NCBI RefSeq assembly: GCF_001577265.1
Contig: NZ_CP014517.1
Location: forward strand, 983,001-1,047,000
DNA: 64,000 nucleotides
Direction: 5' to 3'
Source of the DNA: Variovorax sp. PAMC 28711
GTDB taxonomy: Bacteria; Pseudomonadota; Gammaproteobacteria; Burkholderiales; Burkholderiaceae_C
This document shows, piece after piece, positions 38,773 through 49,194 of the stretch. The stretch's first letter is position 1, and the number at the start of each line of letters is the position of its first letter. The position numbers were made by a program, and so were the translations under genes. A model generated the notes under the pieces. It was not told the DNA's origin and did no database searches. It saw nothing but the letters and a program-made list of their open reading frames with translations.

Positions 38773-38833
38773 CCTCCGGTTGTCGGGCACGGCTTATGCT
38801 GTCTCCGAATGTTCGAGTGTTCGAAACCGGAGG
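38773..38833 (+). promoter_or_regulatory. Inverted repeat covering the ribosome-binding site of the AAA ATPase gene
   Basis: CCTCCGGTT (38773-38781) is the exact reverse complement of AACCGGAGG (38825-38833), which includes the ggagg ribosome-binding site for ATG 38839. The 43-base interval contains a -10-like TATGCT (38795-38800) and the near-palindrome TTCGAGTGTTCGAA. If the message starts upstream of 38773 the repeat could block translation; if it starts after TATGCT only one arm is transcribed. Confidence 0.4.
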
Positions 38834-38838
38834 TGTCC

Positions 38839-39843
38839 ATGGATTCCCGTACGTCTCGAGATCTGGTTCCCGCGAGCCAGTCCTTCCAGTTGCCGGTGGC
38901 CAATCTGCGCAGCGTGTTCCAGACGCACGACGTCGAACGCAAGCTCGCCAAGCTCCCGGAACGCGATCACGAGAACCTTCGCACCACCTACGAGCGCATG
39001 CTCGAGCGCGGACCCGACCGCTTTCAGGTCAAGCCCAGCGGCGTGCCAGAGATGGCCTCGCTCTATGCGCAGCTTCCCAATTTCACTGAAGTGCTCGACG
39101 ACGTGCGCCGCCATGTCGCTTTGGCACAGGACAGCCGCGACGGCCTCGAAGTGACGCCCATGCTGCTGCTCGGCGCACCGGGCATCGGCAAGACCCACTT
39201 CGCGAAAAAACTCGCCGACCTGCTCGGCACCGGCATGTCATTGGTGCCGATGAGTTCCATGACGGCCGGCTGGCTGCTGTCGGGCGCATCGTCGCAGTGG
39301 AAAGGCGCCAAGCCCGGCAAGGTGTTCGAGGCGCTGGTTGAAGGGCAGTACGCCAACCCGGTGATAGTGATCGACGAGATCGACAAGGCTGGCGCCGATG
39401 CGCAGTACGACCCGCTCGGCGCGCTCTACAGCCTGCTGGAGCACGACACCGCGCACGCCTTCGTCGACGAGTTCGCCGAAGTCCCCATCGATGCGAGCCA
39501 GGTGATCTGGATCACCACCGCGAACGATGCACGGGGCATCCCCGAGCCGATCCTGAACCGCATGAACGTGTTCGAGATCGAGGCGCCTTCGCACGAGGCG
39601 GCACGGCAAATCGCACGCCAGCTCTACGTCGGCATCCGGAGCGACCACGACTGGGGCCGGTTGCTCGCGGAAGAACCGTCATCCGACGTGCTCGATCACC
39701 TCGCCACGCTCGCGCCACGCGACATGCGGCGCGCACTCATGACCGGTTTCGGCAACGCACGCCTCGCGCACCGCGACGAAGTGCGCGTCGATGACCTGCC
39801 ACGCGCCGCGGCCGGCCGCAGCCGCATCGGCTTCATGCAATAG
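38839..39843 (+). CDS. AAA family ATPase (Lon-like ATPase module, no protease domain)
   Basis: Protein of 334 residues with one AAA+ module. Walker A is GAPGIGKTH (about residue 108), Walker B VIVIDEIDKAG, sensor 1 ITTANDARGIPEP and sensor 2 region APRDMRRALMTG. The text around Walker B and the VPIDASQVIWITTAN segment resembles the Lon ATPase domain, yet no Ser-Lys protease domain follows. An N-terminal part of about 100 residues (RKLAKLPERDHENL) is not recognised. It may act as a chaperone or remodelling ATPase. Start ATG 38839 is fixed by a ggagg site 5 bases upstream. Confidence 0.85.
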   Translation: MDSRTSRDLVPASQSFQLPVANLRSVFQTHDVERKLAKLPERDHENLRTTYERMLERGPDRFQVKPSGVPEMASLYAQLPNFTEVLDDVRRHVALAQDSRDGLEVTPMLLLGAPGIGKTHFAKKLADLLGTGMSLVPMSSMTAGWLLSGASSQWKGAKPGKVFEALVEGQYANPVIVIDEIDKAGADAQYDPLGALYSLLEHDTAHAFVDEFAEVPIDASQVIWITTANDARGIPEPILNRMNVFEIEAPSHEAARQIARQLYVGIRSDHDWGRLLAEEPSSDVLDHLATLAPRDMRRALMTGFGNARLAHRDEVRVDDLPRAAAGRSRIGFMQ

Positions 39844-39886
39844 CCCCGATCGGCGTGGCACCATGGCGGTCCGTGTTTGACCGTCC

Positions 39887-41233
39887 ATGAACTTGACTCT
39901 GATCCAAAGCCTCCTCGTGATCGTCGCGCTGATTGCAGCGAGCGCCTTCTTTTCGCTGGCCGAAATCACGCTCGCGGCCTCGCGCCGCCTGCGCCTGCGC
40001 CAGATGGCCGACGAAGGCGACCTGCGCGCCGAACGCGTGATGCGCATCCAAGAACAGCCCGGCCACTACTTCACCGTGGTGCAGATCGGTCTCAATGCAG
40101 TGGCGATCCTCGGCGGCGTGGTGGGCGAAGGCGCGTTTTCGCCGTTCTTCGCGGGCCTTCTGGAACGATGGCTGAGCGTCGAGGCTGCGCAGGGCTGGTC
40201 GTTCGCGGCTTCATTCGTCATCGTGATCGCGCTGTTCCTGGTCTTCGCCGACCTGTTCCCGAAACGGCTCGGCATGAGCGATCCGGAGCGGCTGGCGGTG
40301 CGCATGGTCGGCCCGATGAATGTGCTGATCACCACGTTCAAGCCGCTGGTGTGGTTTTTCACCCGCAGCACCGACTTGCTCTTCAAGGTGCTCGGCATCC
40401 CGCTCCAACGCGTCGACAAGATCACCTCGGCCGACATCCTCGCCATGACCGAAGCCGGCGCGCGCGCCGGCGTGCTGGCGGTGCGGGAGCAGCAGGTGAT
40501 CGCCAACGTGTTCGAGCTCGAGACACGCCTCGTCAGCAGCGTCATGACCTCGCGCGACCGCATCGCCTGGTTCCAGAAGGACGACCCCGAATCGGTGCTG
40601 CGTGCCCGCATCGTGGCCGAACCGTTCTCGGCCTATCCGGTGTGCGATGGCGACATCGACCATGTGCTCGGCTACGTGGACGCCAAGGACATGTTCCAGC
40701 GGGTGCTGAGCGGCCAGCCGCTCGCGCTCGATCAGGGCGTGCCGCTGCACAAGGCGCTGGTCGTCCCCGATCGCCTCTCGCTCACCGAAGTGCTGGAGCA
40801 GTTCCAGCAGGCGCATGAAGACTTCGCGATCATCGTCAACGAATACAGCCTGGTCGTCGGCGTGATCACGCTCAACGACGTGATGAGCACCGTGATGGGC
40901 GACCTGGTCGGCCTGCAGGACGAGGAGCAGCAGATCGTGCGCCGCGACGACAGCTCCTGGCTCATCGACGGCGTGACACCGATCCAGGACGTGCAACGCG
41001 CTCTCGACATCGACGAACTGCCGCATGCCGAGGAATACGAAACGCTGGCCGGCTTCCTGATGGTGATGCTGCGCCGCGTGCCCAAGCGCACCGACAGCGT
41101 GACTTGGGGCGGCTACAGCTTCGAGGTGGTGGACGTTGACAGCTACCGGATCGACCAGGTGCTGGTGATGAAGACGGCTCAGCCCGCTGCCGGCGTGACC
41201 GGCAGGATCGGCGCGTCGCCGCGGTCCTTGTAG
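39887..41233 (+). CDS. CorC/HlyC-CNNM family membrane protein
   Basis: Protein of 448 residues with the CNNM/CorC layout: an N-terminal DUF21 membrane domain of 3-4 helices (ASAFFSLAEITLAASRRLRL through FADLFPKRLG), two CBS domains (about 220-340) and a C-terminal CorC_HlyC domain (about 350-432). Relatives handle Mg2+ efflux or are annotated as hemolysin-like; haemolytic activity should not be assumed. Its last 55 bases overlap the 3' end of the convergent lytic transglycosylase gene. Confidence 0.92.
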   Translation: MNLTLIQSLLVIVALIAASAFFSLAEITLAASRRLRLRQMADEGDLRAERVMRIQEQPGHYFTVVQIGLNAVAILGGVVGEGAFSPFFAGLLERWLSVEAAQGWSFAASFVIVIALFLVFADLFPKRLGMSDPERLAVRMVGPMNVLITTFKPLVWFFTRSTDLLFKVLGIPLQRVDKITSADILAMTEAGARAGVLAVREQQVIANVFELETRLVSSVMTSRDRIAWFQKDDPESVLRARIVAEPFSAYPVCDGDIDHVLGYVDAKDMFQRVLSGQPLALDQGVPLHKALVVPDRLSLTEVLEQFQQAHEDFAIIVNEYSLVVGVITLNDVMSTVMGDLVGLQDEEQQIVRRDDSSWLIDGVTPIQDVQRALDIDELPHAEEYETLAGFLMVMLRRVPKRTDSVTWGGYSFEVVDVDSYRIDQVLVMKTAQPAAGVTGRIGASPRSL

Positions 41234-41876
41234 GCCCAGAGTCGCTGGTTGGCGAACACCGCGTCCGGGTACGGCGAGCGTCCGCGGCTGCCGTTGTAGC
41301 GGCCGAGCGTCATGAAGAGGTTGCCGCCCTCGCGATTCAGGTAGTGCCGCAGGATCTGGCAGCCGAAGCGCAGGTTGGTGCGCATGTGGAAGAGCTTGGC
41401 CGAGTCGCCGTCGCCGATCACGCGGGTCCAGAAGGGCATCACCTGCATCAACCCGCGCGCGCCGGCGCTGGAGACCGCCCATTTGCGGAAGTTGCTTTCG
41501 ACCTGGATGAGCCCGAGCACCAGGCTCACGTCGAGACCCGACCGCTTGCTTTCGTACCAGACCGTTTGCAGCAGCTCGATGCGCTCCTGCGCACCGGGGA
41601 CCTTCTTCTTGAGCCGCTCGCTCATCTCGCCCAGCCAACGCAGATAGGCCAGGCGCGAAGCGGTGTCGCCGAACTCGGGCACCGGCGGGGCGCTGCTGCG
41701 GATGGCGGTGCTTAGCGCGTTGCGCACCGAGTCGATCATCGGCTCTTCGATCTGGGCGCCGGCGTGCGCTGGTTTCGCGAAGGACAGCGCCATCGGCGCC
41801 ACCGATGCGACCGACGCGCGCAACAGCCACGTTCTTCTCGAGAGAAGCGACGTCGGCGCGGACGGCACGGGAACGC

Positions 41877-41880
<4 letters not shown>
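41179..41880 (-). CDS. Lytic transglycosylase (Slt-type)
   Basis: Exported peptidoglycan hydrolase of 233 residues. An N-terminal signal (about 1-36, [20 protein letters not shown] then AHA) precedes an SLT domain with catalytic Glu in [20 protein letters not shown], then the GLMQVMPFW motif and [17 protein letters not shown]. It cleaves the MurNAc-GlcNAc bond, giving 1,6-anhydro ends. Its ATG overlaps the proS TGA, so it is translated from the proS message, a pairing often seen in Burkholderiales. The 3' end overlaps the CorC-type gene by 55 bases. Confidence 0.92.
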
Positions 41881-43622
<1,742 letters not shown>

Positions 43623-43744
43623 CTTGCGAGGACCGGATCGTTGACAGGAAAGAGAGAGGCCGGAGAGGCCGTCGAACAGGTCGCTTGCCGTGCGTAACAC
43701 GGCGTGCATAATCGACTCAGTTCATAGAAATTTGGGGTTTGATT

Positions 43745-44401
43745 ATGCTCGACCGGGACGGCTTCAGGCCCAACGTCGGCATCATCCTGCTCAACCAGAA
43801 AAACCAGGTTTTTTGGGGCAAGCGCATACGCACCCACTCCTGGCAGTTCCCGCAAGGCGGCATCGATCGCGGCGAGAGCCCGGAGCAAGCCATGTTCCGC
43901 GAACTGCACGAGGAAGTGGGGCTCCATCCGGAGCATGTGCGCATCATGGCCCGTACCCGTGACTGGTTGCGCTACGAGGTGCCGGATCGATTCATTCGGC
44001 GGGACGCAAGAGGTCATTACAAGGGCCAGAAACAGATCTGGTACCTGCTCCAGCTGGTCGGGCACGACTGGGATCTCAATCTCCGCGCGACCGACCATCC
44101 TGAATTCGACGCCTGGCGTTGGCACGACTACTGGGTGCCGCTCGACGTCGTGGTCGAATTCAAACGCGGCGTGTACGAGATGGCGCTGACCGAGCTGTCC
44201 CGTTACCTGCCGCGCCCAGATTTTCGCAACCGCTTCCTGCGCAGCAACGTGCGCGCTCGAGAGTTCGAGCGCCATCCGTCTGCCGCAGGCTTTGAACCCA
44301 ACTTCGAGCTGCCTCCCGGTGCAAGCTTCGACCCGGACCCGAATGCCAATCCTGCCAACGACATCCCCTTCCCGCCAGACCCGCTTCATGCGCCACGCTA
44401 G
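43745..44401 (+). CDS. rppH: RNA pyrophosphohydrolase
   Basis: Nudix enzyme of 218 residues that removes pyrophosphate from 5'-triphosphate mRNA ends, triggering RNase E decay. The start [20 protein letters not shown] and Nudix box [20 protein letters not shown] are typical of RppH, as is [18 protein letters not shown]. The C-terminal 60 residues are a Pro/Asn/Asp-rich tail as in other betaproteobacterial forms. ATG 43745 is chosen over a TTG at 43739. The last 14 bases overlap the CNP1-like gene. Confidence 0.94.
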   Translation: MLDRDGFRPNVGIILLNQKNQVFWGKRIRTHSWQFPQGGIDRGESPEQAMFRELHEEVGLHPEHVRIMARTRDWLRYEVPDRFIRRDARGHYKGQKQIWYLLQLVGHDWDLNLRATDHPEFDAWRWHDYWVPLDVVVEFKRGVYEMALTELSRYLPRPDFRNRFLRSNVRAREFERHPSAAGFEPNFELPPGASFDPDPNANPANDIPFPPDPLHAPR

Positions 44402-44894
44402 GCGCACACTCGCGCTTGCACTGTGCATGGGCGTGGCCACCATCGCCGCAGCGCAGTCCGGATTGGCTGCCGACGATCCGGACTGGAAAGAATCCGAAGT
44501 GCCGCCACCGCCAGCGTTCGACCAATCGCGTTTGGTCGACATCGAGATGCCGGTGTTCATGTCGCTGAAGATCGGCATCGATCCCGCCACGGTCGCGATC
44601 GGCGGTGACGGCATCGTGCGCTACGTGGTGGTGGCCCGCAACAAGTCGGGCGGCGGACTCAACGCCTTCTACGACGGCATGCGCTGTGCGACCAACGAGT
44701 CCAAAACGTACGCACGCTACGGTGCCGATGCCTGGCAGCCGATCGCCAATCCCGAGTGGAAAAAGGTCGGCGACGCGCCCTCCAACTACACCAAGCGCCT
44801 TGCCAGACAGGGGGTTTGCCGCGACAGCGCGCCGCGCTCGTCTGTGGCCGACATCGTCGACCACATCAAGCAGCCCGTGCGCAACCTGGAGTAA
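44388..44894 (+). CDS. CNP1-like family exported protein
   Basis: Protein of 168 residues with a signal peptide (basic MRHARRT, hydrophobic stretch, cleavage near AAAQS) followed by a mature domain resembling the CNP1-like family ([44 protein letters not shown], then a late VCRD Cys). Two cysteines in the mature part could form a disulfide. Function is unknown. ATG 44388 lies inside the end of rppH; this start gives a proper signal sequence and implies coupled translation. Confidence 0.85.
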   Translation: MRHARRTLALALCMGVATIAAAQSGLAADDPDWKESEVPPPPAFDQSRLVDIEMPVFMSLKIGIDPATVAIGGDGIVRYVVVARNKSGGGLNAFYDGMRCATNESKTYARYGADAWQPIANPEWKKVGDAPSNYTKRLARQGVCRDSAPRSSVADIVDHIKQPVRNLE

Positions 44895-44899
44895 CGGTC

Positions 44900-46054
44900 T
44901 CAGCGCCCGCCGGTCGTAGCGGGGCTGAGCACCATGTTGTCCCGATGCACCATCTCCGGCTCGGCCGCATACCCGAGCAGTCGCTCGAACTCGGCTGAAG
45001 GCTTGCGGCACAGCAGTCGGGCCTCGGCGCTCGAATAGTTGGCGAGCCCGCGGGCCAGCTCAGCGCCGGTTTCGTCGCGCACCGCGATCACGTCACCGCG
45101 AGAAAACTCGCCTTCCACCGCTGTCATGCCGATCGGCAGCAGGCTCTTGCCTTCGCCGCGCACTTTGGCTGCCGCTCCGGCGTCGACCAGCACCGCGCCG
45201 CGCATCTGGAGATGGTCGGCCATCCAGCGCTTGCGGGCTTGGTGCTTGGCAGTTTGTGCGACGAGCAGGGTGCCAATCGCCTCGCCGCGCGTGAGACGCA
45301 GCAGCGCATCGCTCTCGCGGCCCCAGGCGATGACGGTCGAGGCACCCGAGCCGGCCGCGCGCTTCGCGGCCAAAATTTTGGTGATCATGCCGCCGCTGCC
45401 GATGCTCGATCCTGCGCCGCCCGCCATGGCCTCCAGCGCCAGATCGCCTGCAGCGGCTTCATGCACAAACGTGGCTTGCGGGTCCTTGCGGGGATCGGCC
45501 GTGAACAAGCCCTTCTGGTCGGTGAGGATGACCAGCGCATCGGCCTCCACCAGGTTGGCGACCAAGGCACCCAGCGTGTCGTTGTCGCCGAACTTGATTT
45601 CGTCATTGACGACGGTGTCGTTCTCGTTGATGACGGGCACCACGCCAAGACGCAGCAACGTGACGAGCGTCGAGCGGGCGTTGAGGTACCGCTCGCGGTC
45701 GGCGAGATCGGCATGGGTCAACAGCACCTGCGCGCTGCCGACGCCGTTTTCGCGCAGCTTCGTTTCATAAATCTGCGCAAGCCCCATCTGTCCGACCGCT
45801 GCGGCAGCCTGCAATTCATTGATCGCCTTGGGCCGGTTGCGCCAGCCGAGACGCTTCATGCCCTCGGCAATCGCCCCGCTCGATACCATCACCACCTCGC
45901 GCCCCTCGCGCACCAGCGTGGAAAGCTGGCGGCACCATTCGCCGATGGCCGCTTCGTCGAGTCCGCGACCGTCGTTGGTCACCAGGCTCGAGCCGACCTT
46001 GACGACGATTCGACGCGCATCGCGCAATGCTGTGGATCCGGAATTGAGGGTCAT
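44900..46054 (-). CDS. proB: Glutamate 5-kinase
   Basis: First enzyme of proline synthesis, 384 residues, phosphorylating glutamate at the gamma-carboxyl. The amino-acid kinase domain shows [41 protein letters not shown] and GTGGMxTK-like [18 protein letters not shown]-terminal PUA domain (about 290-370) is present, as in enterobacterial ProB. Start ATG 46054 (MTLNSG) is preferred to an upstream one in the end of obgE. It lies 1 base after the obgE stop, the standard rplU-rpmA-obgE-proB order. Confidence 0.95.
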   Translation of the reverse strand: MTLNSGSTALRDARRIVVKVGSSLVTNDGRGLDEAAIGEWCRQLSTLVREGREVVMVSSGAIAEGMKRLGWRNRPKAINELQAAAAVGQMGLAQIYETKLRENGVGSAQVLLTHADLADRERYLNARSTLVTLLRLGVVPVINENDTVVNDEIKFGDNDTLGALVANLVEADALVILTDQKGLFTADPRKDPQATFVHEAAAGDLALEAMAGGAGSSIGSGGMITKILAAKRAAGSGASTVIAWGRESDALLRLTRGEAIGTLLVAQTAKHQARKRWMADHLQMRGAVLVDAGAAAKVRGEGKSLLPIGMTAVEGEFSRGDVIAVRDETGAELARGLANYSSAEARLLCRKPSAEFERLLGYAAEPEMVHRDNMVLSPATTGGR

Positions 46055-46055
46055 T

Positions 46056-47144
<1,089 letters not shown>

Positions 47145-47153
47145 TTACAAATG

Positions 47154-47177
47154 AAAAAGCCCCGACAAGCGGGGCTT
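47154..47177 (-). terminator. Intrinsic terminator after rpmA
   Basis: Stem CGGGGCTT/AAGCCCCG (47170-47177 and 47157-47164) with a five-base loop. Read on the minus strand it is followed by a U-run from the A-tract at 47154-47158. It lies between rpmA and obgE, so it should attenuate transcription from the ribosomal protein genes into obgE-proB. Confidence 0.88.
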
Positions 47178-47199
47178 CGAACGGATCGAAGTGACTGGC

Positions 47200-47460
47200 T
47201 TACGCCGCAGGGGTCACGTTGACCATATGCTTGTTCAGCGATCCCTTGATGCCGAACGACACGTGGCCGTCGACCAGGGCGAAGAGCGTATGGTCCTTGC
47301 CCAGACCGACGTTGACGCCGGGGTGGAACTTGGTGCCGCGCTGGCGCACGATGATCGAGCCTGCGCTGATCAGTTCGCCGCCAAACGCTTTCACGCCGAG
47401 CATCTTGGGCTTGGAATCGCGCCCGTTTCGCGTTGAGCCGCCGCCTTTTTTCTGTGCCAT
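47200..47460 (-). CDS. rpmA: 50S ribosomal protein L27
   Basis: Ribosomal protein of 86 residues. The N-terminus [16 protein letters not shown] reaches the peptidyl transferase centre in known ribosomes and needs no Firmicutes-type cleavage. The rest ([22 protein letters not shown] and VSFGIKG) is canonical. A ribosome-binding site lies just upstream. It follows rplU by 12 bases and is followed by an intrinsic terminator. Confidence 0.98.
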   Translation of the reverse strand: MAQKKGGGSTRNGRDSKPKMLGVKAFGGELISAGSIIVRQRGTKFHPGVNVGLGKDHTLFALVDGHVSFGIKGSLNKHMVNVTPAA

Positions 47461-47472
47461 GGAATTTTCTCC

Positions 47473-47784
47473 TTAGCCGGCGATCGCGCCGATTTGCAGT
47501 TCGGTGAACTGCTGGCGATGGCCTTGACGTTTCTGATAGTGCTTGCGACGGCGCATCTTGAAGATGTGAACCTTGTCGTGCAAACCGTGTGACAGGACTG
47601 TCACCGTGACGGATGCGCCGGACACCAGGGGCGTGCCGACCTTGATCTCTGCGCCGTTACCGACTGCGAGAACTTGATCAAACACGATTTCCTGGCCTAC
47701 GTCCGCAGCAATCTGTTCTACTTTAATTTTTTCGCCGGAAGCAACGCGATACTGCTTGCCGCCGGTTTTTATGACCGCGTACAT
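47473..47784 (-). CDS. rplU: 50S ribosomal protein L21
   Basis: Ribosomal protein of 103 residues beginning [20 protein letters not shown] and containing the signature [19 protein letters not shown] that contacts 23S rRNA. First gene of rplU-rpmA-(obgE-proB). An extended -10 promoter candidate lies about 50 bases upstream at 47836-47844. Confidence 0.98.
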   Translation of the reverse strand: MYAVIKTGGKQYRVASGEKIKVEQIAADVGQEIVFDQVLAVGNGAEIKVGTPLVSGASVTVTVLSHGLHDKVHIFKMRRRKHYQKRQGHRQQFTELQIGAIAG

Positions 47785-47835
47785 GAAAGACCTCTTGAAA
47801 AGGAAGCTCCACGGACGAATTCCGTAGAGCCCTCT

Positions 47836-47844
47836 ATTCTAGCA
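47836..47844 (-). promoter_or_regulatory. Extended -10 promoter candidate for rplU-rpmA
   Basis: Reading the minus strand, TGC-TAGAAT (47844-47836) fits an extended -10 element (TGn plus one mismatch from TATAAT) about 50 bases before the rplU start. No well-spaced -35 hexamer was found. Confidence 0.5.
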
Positions 47845-47894
47845 CGGTTTGCAGCCGCTAACATCAACGGCTCTGCCAAGCGGCGGTGGCTCTC

Positions 47895-47900
47895 TATAAT
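47895..47900 (+). promoter_or_regulatory. -10 element candidate for ispB
   Basis: Perfect TATAAT 63 bases before the TTG start of ispB, in the divergent gap with rplU. The -35 region 17-18 bases upstream (around 47872) is not consensus. Confidence 0.5.
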
Positions 47901-47963
47901 TGGGAGTCCGATGCCTTGAACGGCATTCCATCGCCACCCTAGCAGCGCGCCCGCGCACACGCC

Positions 47964-48956
47964 TTGTCAGTTCCTGCCGCAGACGCTTCTTCCACCACCG
48001 CCGTCCTTGGCCTCATTGCCGCCGACATGGTCGAGGTCGACCGCGTGATCGCCGCCCGACTCGATACCGGCGTGCCGCTGGTGAGTCATGTGTCGAAGTA
48101 CATCATCTCTGCGGGCGGCAAACGCCTGCGCCCCGCGCTGCTGCTGTTGATGGCCGGCGCACTCGGCTACACCGGCGCGCAGCGGCACAACCTCGCGGCG
48201 GTGGTCGAGTTCATCCACACCGCCACACTGCTGCACGACGACGTGGTCGACGAATCGACCTTGCGCCGCGGCCGGCCAACAGCCAACGAATCGTTCGGCA
48301 ATCCTGCCAGCGTGCTCGTGGGTGACTTCCTGTACTCGCGCGCATTCCAGATGATGCTGGACGCCGACAACATGCGGGTCATGCAGATCCTCGCGGAGGC
48401 CACCAACGTGATCGCCGAAGGCGAAGTGCTGCAGTTGATGAACATGCACGACGCTTCGCTCGACGAAAGCGCCTACCTGCGCGTCATTCGCTCGAAGACT
48501 GCGAAACTTTTCGAGGCGAGCACGCGATTGGCCGCCGTCCTGTCCGGCGCGAGCGCAGAAGTGGAACAGTCGTGCGCGATGTACGGTCAGGCGCTGGGGA
48601 CCGCATTCCAGGTCATCGACGACGTGCTGGACTATGCAGGCGACGCCAGTGAAACCGGCAAAAACCTGGGCGACGATCTTCGCGAAGGCAAAACCACCCT
48701 GCCCCTAATTCTGGCCATGCAACGCGCCGCGCCCGCCGATGCCGCCTTGATTCGTGCTGCCATTGAAACCGGCGACAGCGGCCAACTTGCACGCATCGTC
48801 GACATCGTTCGCGAAACCGGGGCACTTGACGCAACGCGGATCACGGCAGCGAGCGAGGCGCAGCGCGCGATGGACGCTCTCGATGGCTTTCCGGCGAATT
48901 CGCACACGACGGGTTTGCTAGAATTGGCAGCTCAATTGCTAGAGCGCAGAGCCTGA
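47964..48956 (+). CDS. ispB: Octaprenyl/polyprenyl diphosphate synthase
   Basis: Trans-prenyltransferase of 330 residues that builds the long isoprenoid tail of ubiquinone from farnesyl diphosphate and isopentenyl diphosphate. The first Asp-rich motif is DDVVDE (Asp92, 93 and 96); the second aspartate region is IDDVLDYAGD with GKNLGDDLREGKTTLP. The start is TTG 47964 (MSVPAADASS), since no ATG gives the right N-terminus. It is divergent from rplU, as in many proteobacteria, and a tRNA-Pro gene follows 43 bases later. Chain length (C40 versus other) cannot be read reliably. Confidence 0.93.
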   Translation: MSVPAADASSTTAVLGLIAADMVEVDRVIAARLDTGVPLVSHVSKYIISAGGKRLRPALLLLMAGALGYTGAQRHNLAAVVEFIHTATLLHDDVVDESTLRRGRPTANESFGNPASVLVGDFLYSRAFQMMLDADNMRVMQILAEATNVIAEGEVLQLMNMHDASLDESAYLRVIRSKTAKLFEASTRLAAVLSGASAEVEQSCAMYGQALGTAFQVIDDVLDYAGDASETGKNLGDDLREGKTTLPLILAMQRAAPADAALIRAAIETGDSGQLARIVDIVRETGALDATRITAASEAQRAMDALDGFPANSHTTGLLELAAQLLERRA

Positions 48957-48999
48957 ATCTGAAAAAGACAAGGGCGATTTCGCTACTTGTAACTGATAT

Positions 49000-49076
49000 C
49001 GGGGTGTAGCTTAGCCTGGTAGAGCGCTACGTTCGGGACGTAGAGGCCGGAGGTTCGAATCCTCTCACCCCGACCA
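49000..49076 (+). tRNA. tRNA-Pro (anticodon CGG)
   Basis: Complete 77-base cloverleaf. The acceptor stem CGGGGTG/CACCCCG is followed by A and an encoded CCA. The anticodon stem is CTACG/CGTAG with loop TTCGGGA, giving anticodon CGG at 49034-49036 for codon CCG. The T arm contains GGTTCGAAT. It lies between ispB and pilB, a common location for this tRNA in Burkholderiales. Confidence 0.97.
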
Positions 49077-49144
49077 GCCATTTTGTGGTTGTAATGCCAA
49101 TTGCTACGCGATCTCGCAGCGCAATGCGGTTTACAGTCCAAAGG

Positions 49145-49183
49145 CGATCAGCGATGATCGTGAAGCACTTTTTCACGTTTTTT
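49145..49183 (+). terminator. Intrinsic terminator overlapping an alternative hairpin, upstream of pilB
   Basis: The terminator has stem CGTGAA (49159-49164) / TTCACG (49172-49177), a 7-base loop and TTTTTT (49178-49183). An alternative hairpin CGATCA (49145-49150)-GCGA-TGATCG (49155-49160) shares bases 49159-49160 with it, so both cannot form fully. It should end the ispB/tRNA transcript only 11 bases before the pilB start. Confidence 0.8.
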
Positions 49184-49194
49184 ACACTCGCTGC

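Noticed and set aside
49085..49110. Sigma-54-like TGG...TTGC pattern upstream of pilB
   Set aside because: The GG-to-GC spacing is about 14 instead of 10 bases, so it does not fit a -24/-12 promoter.
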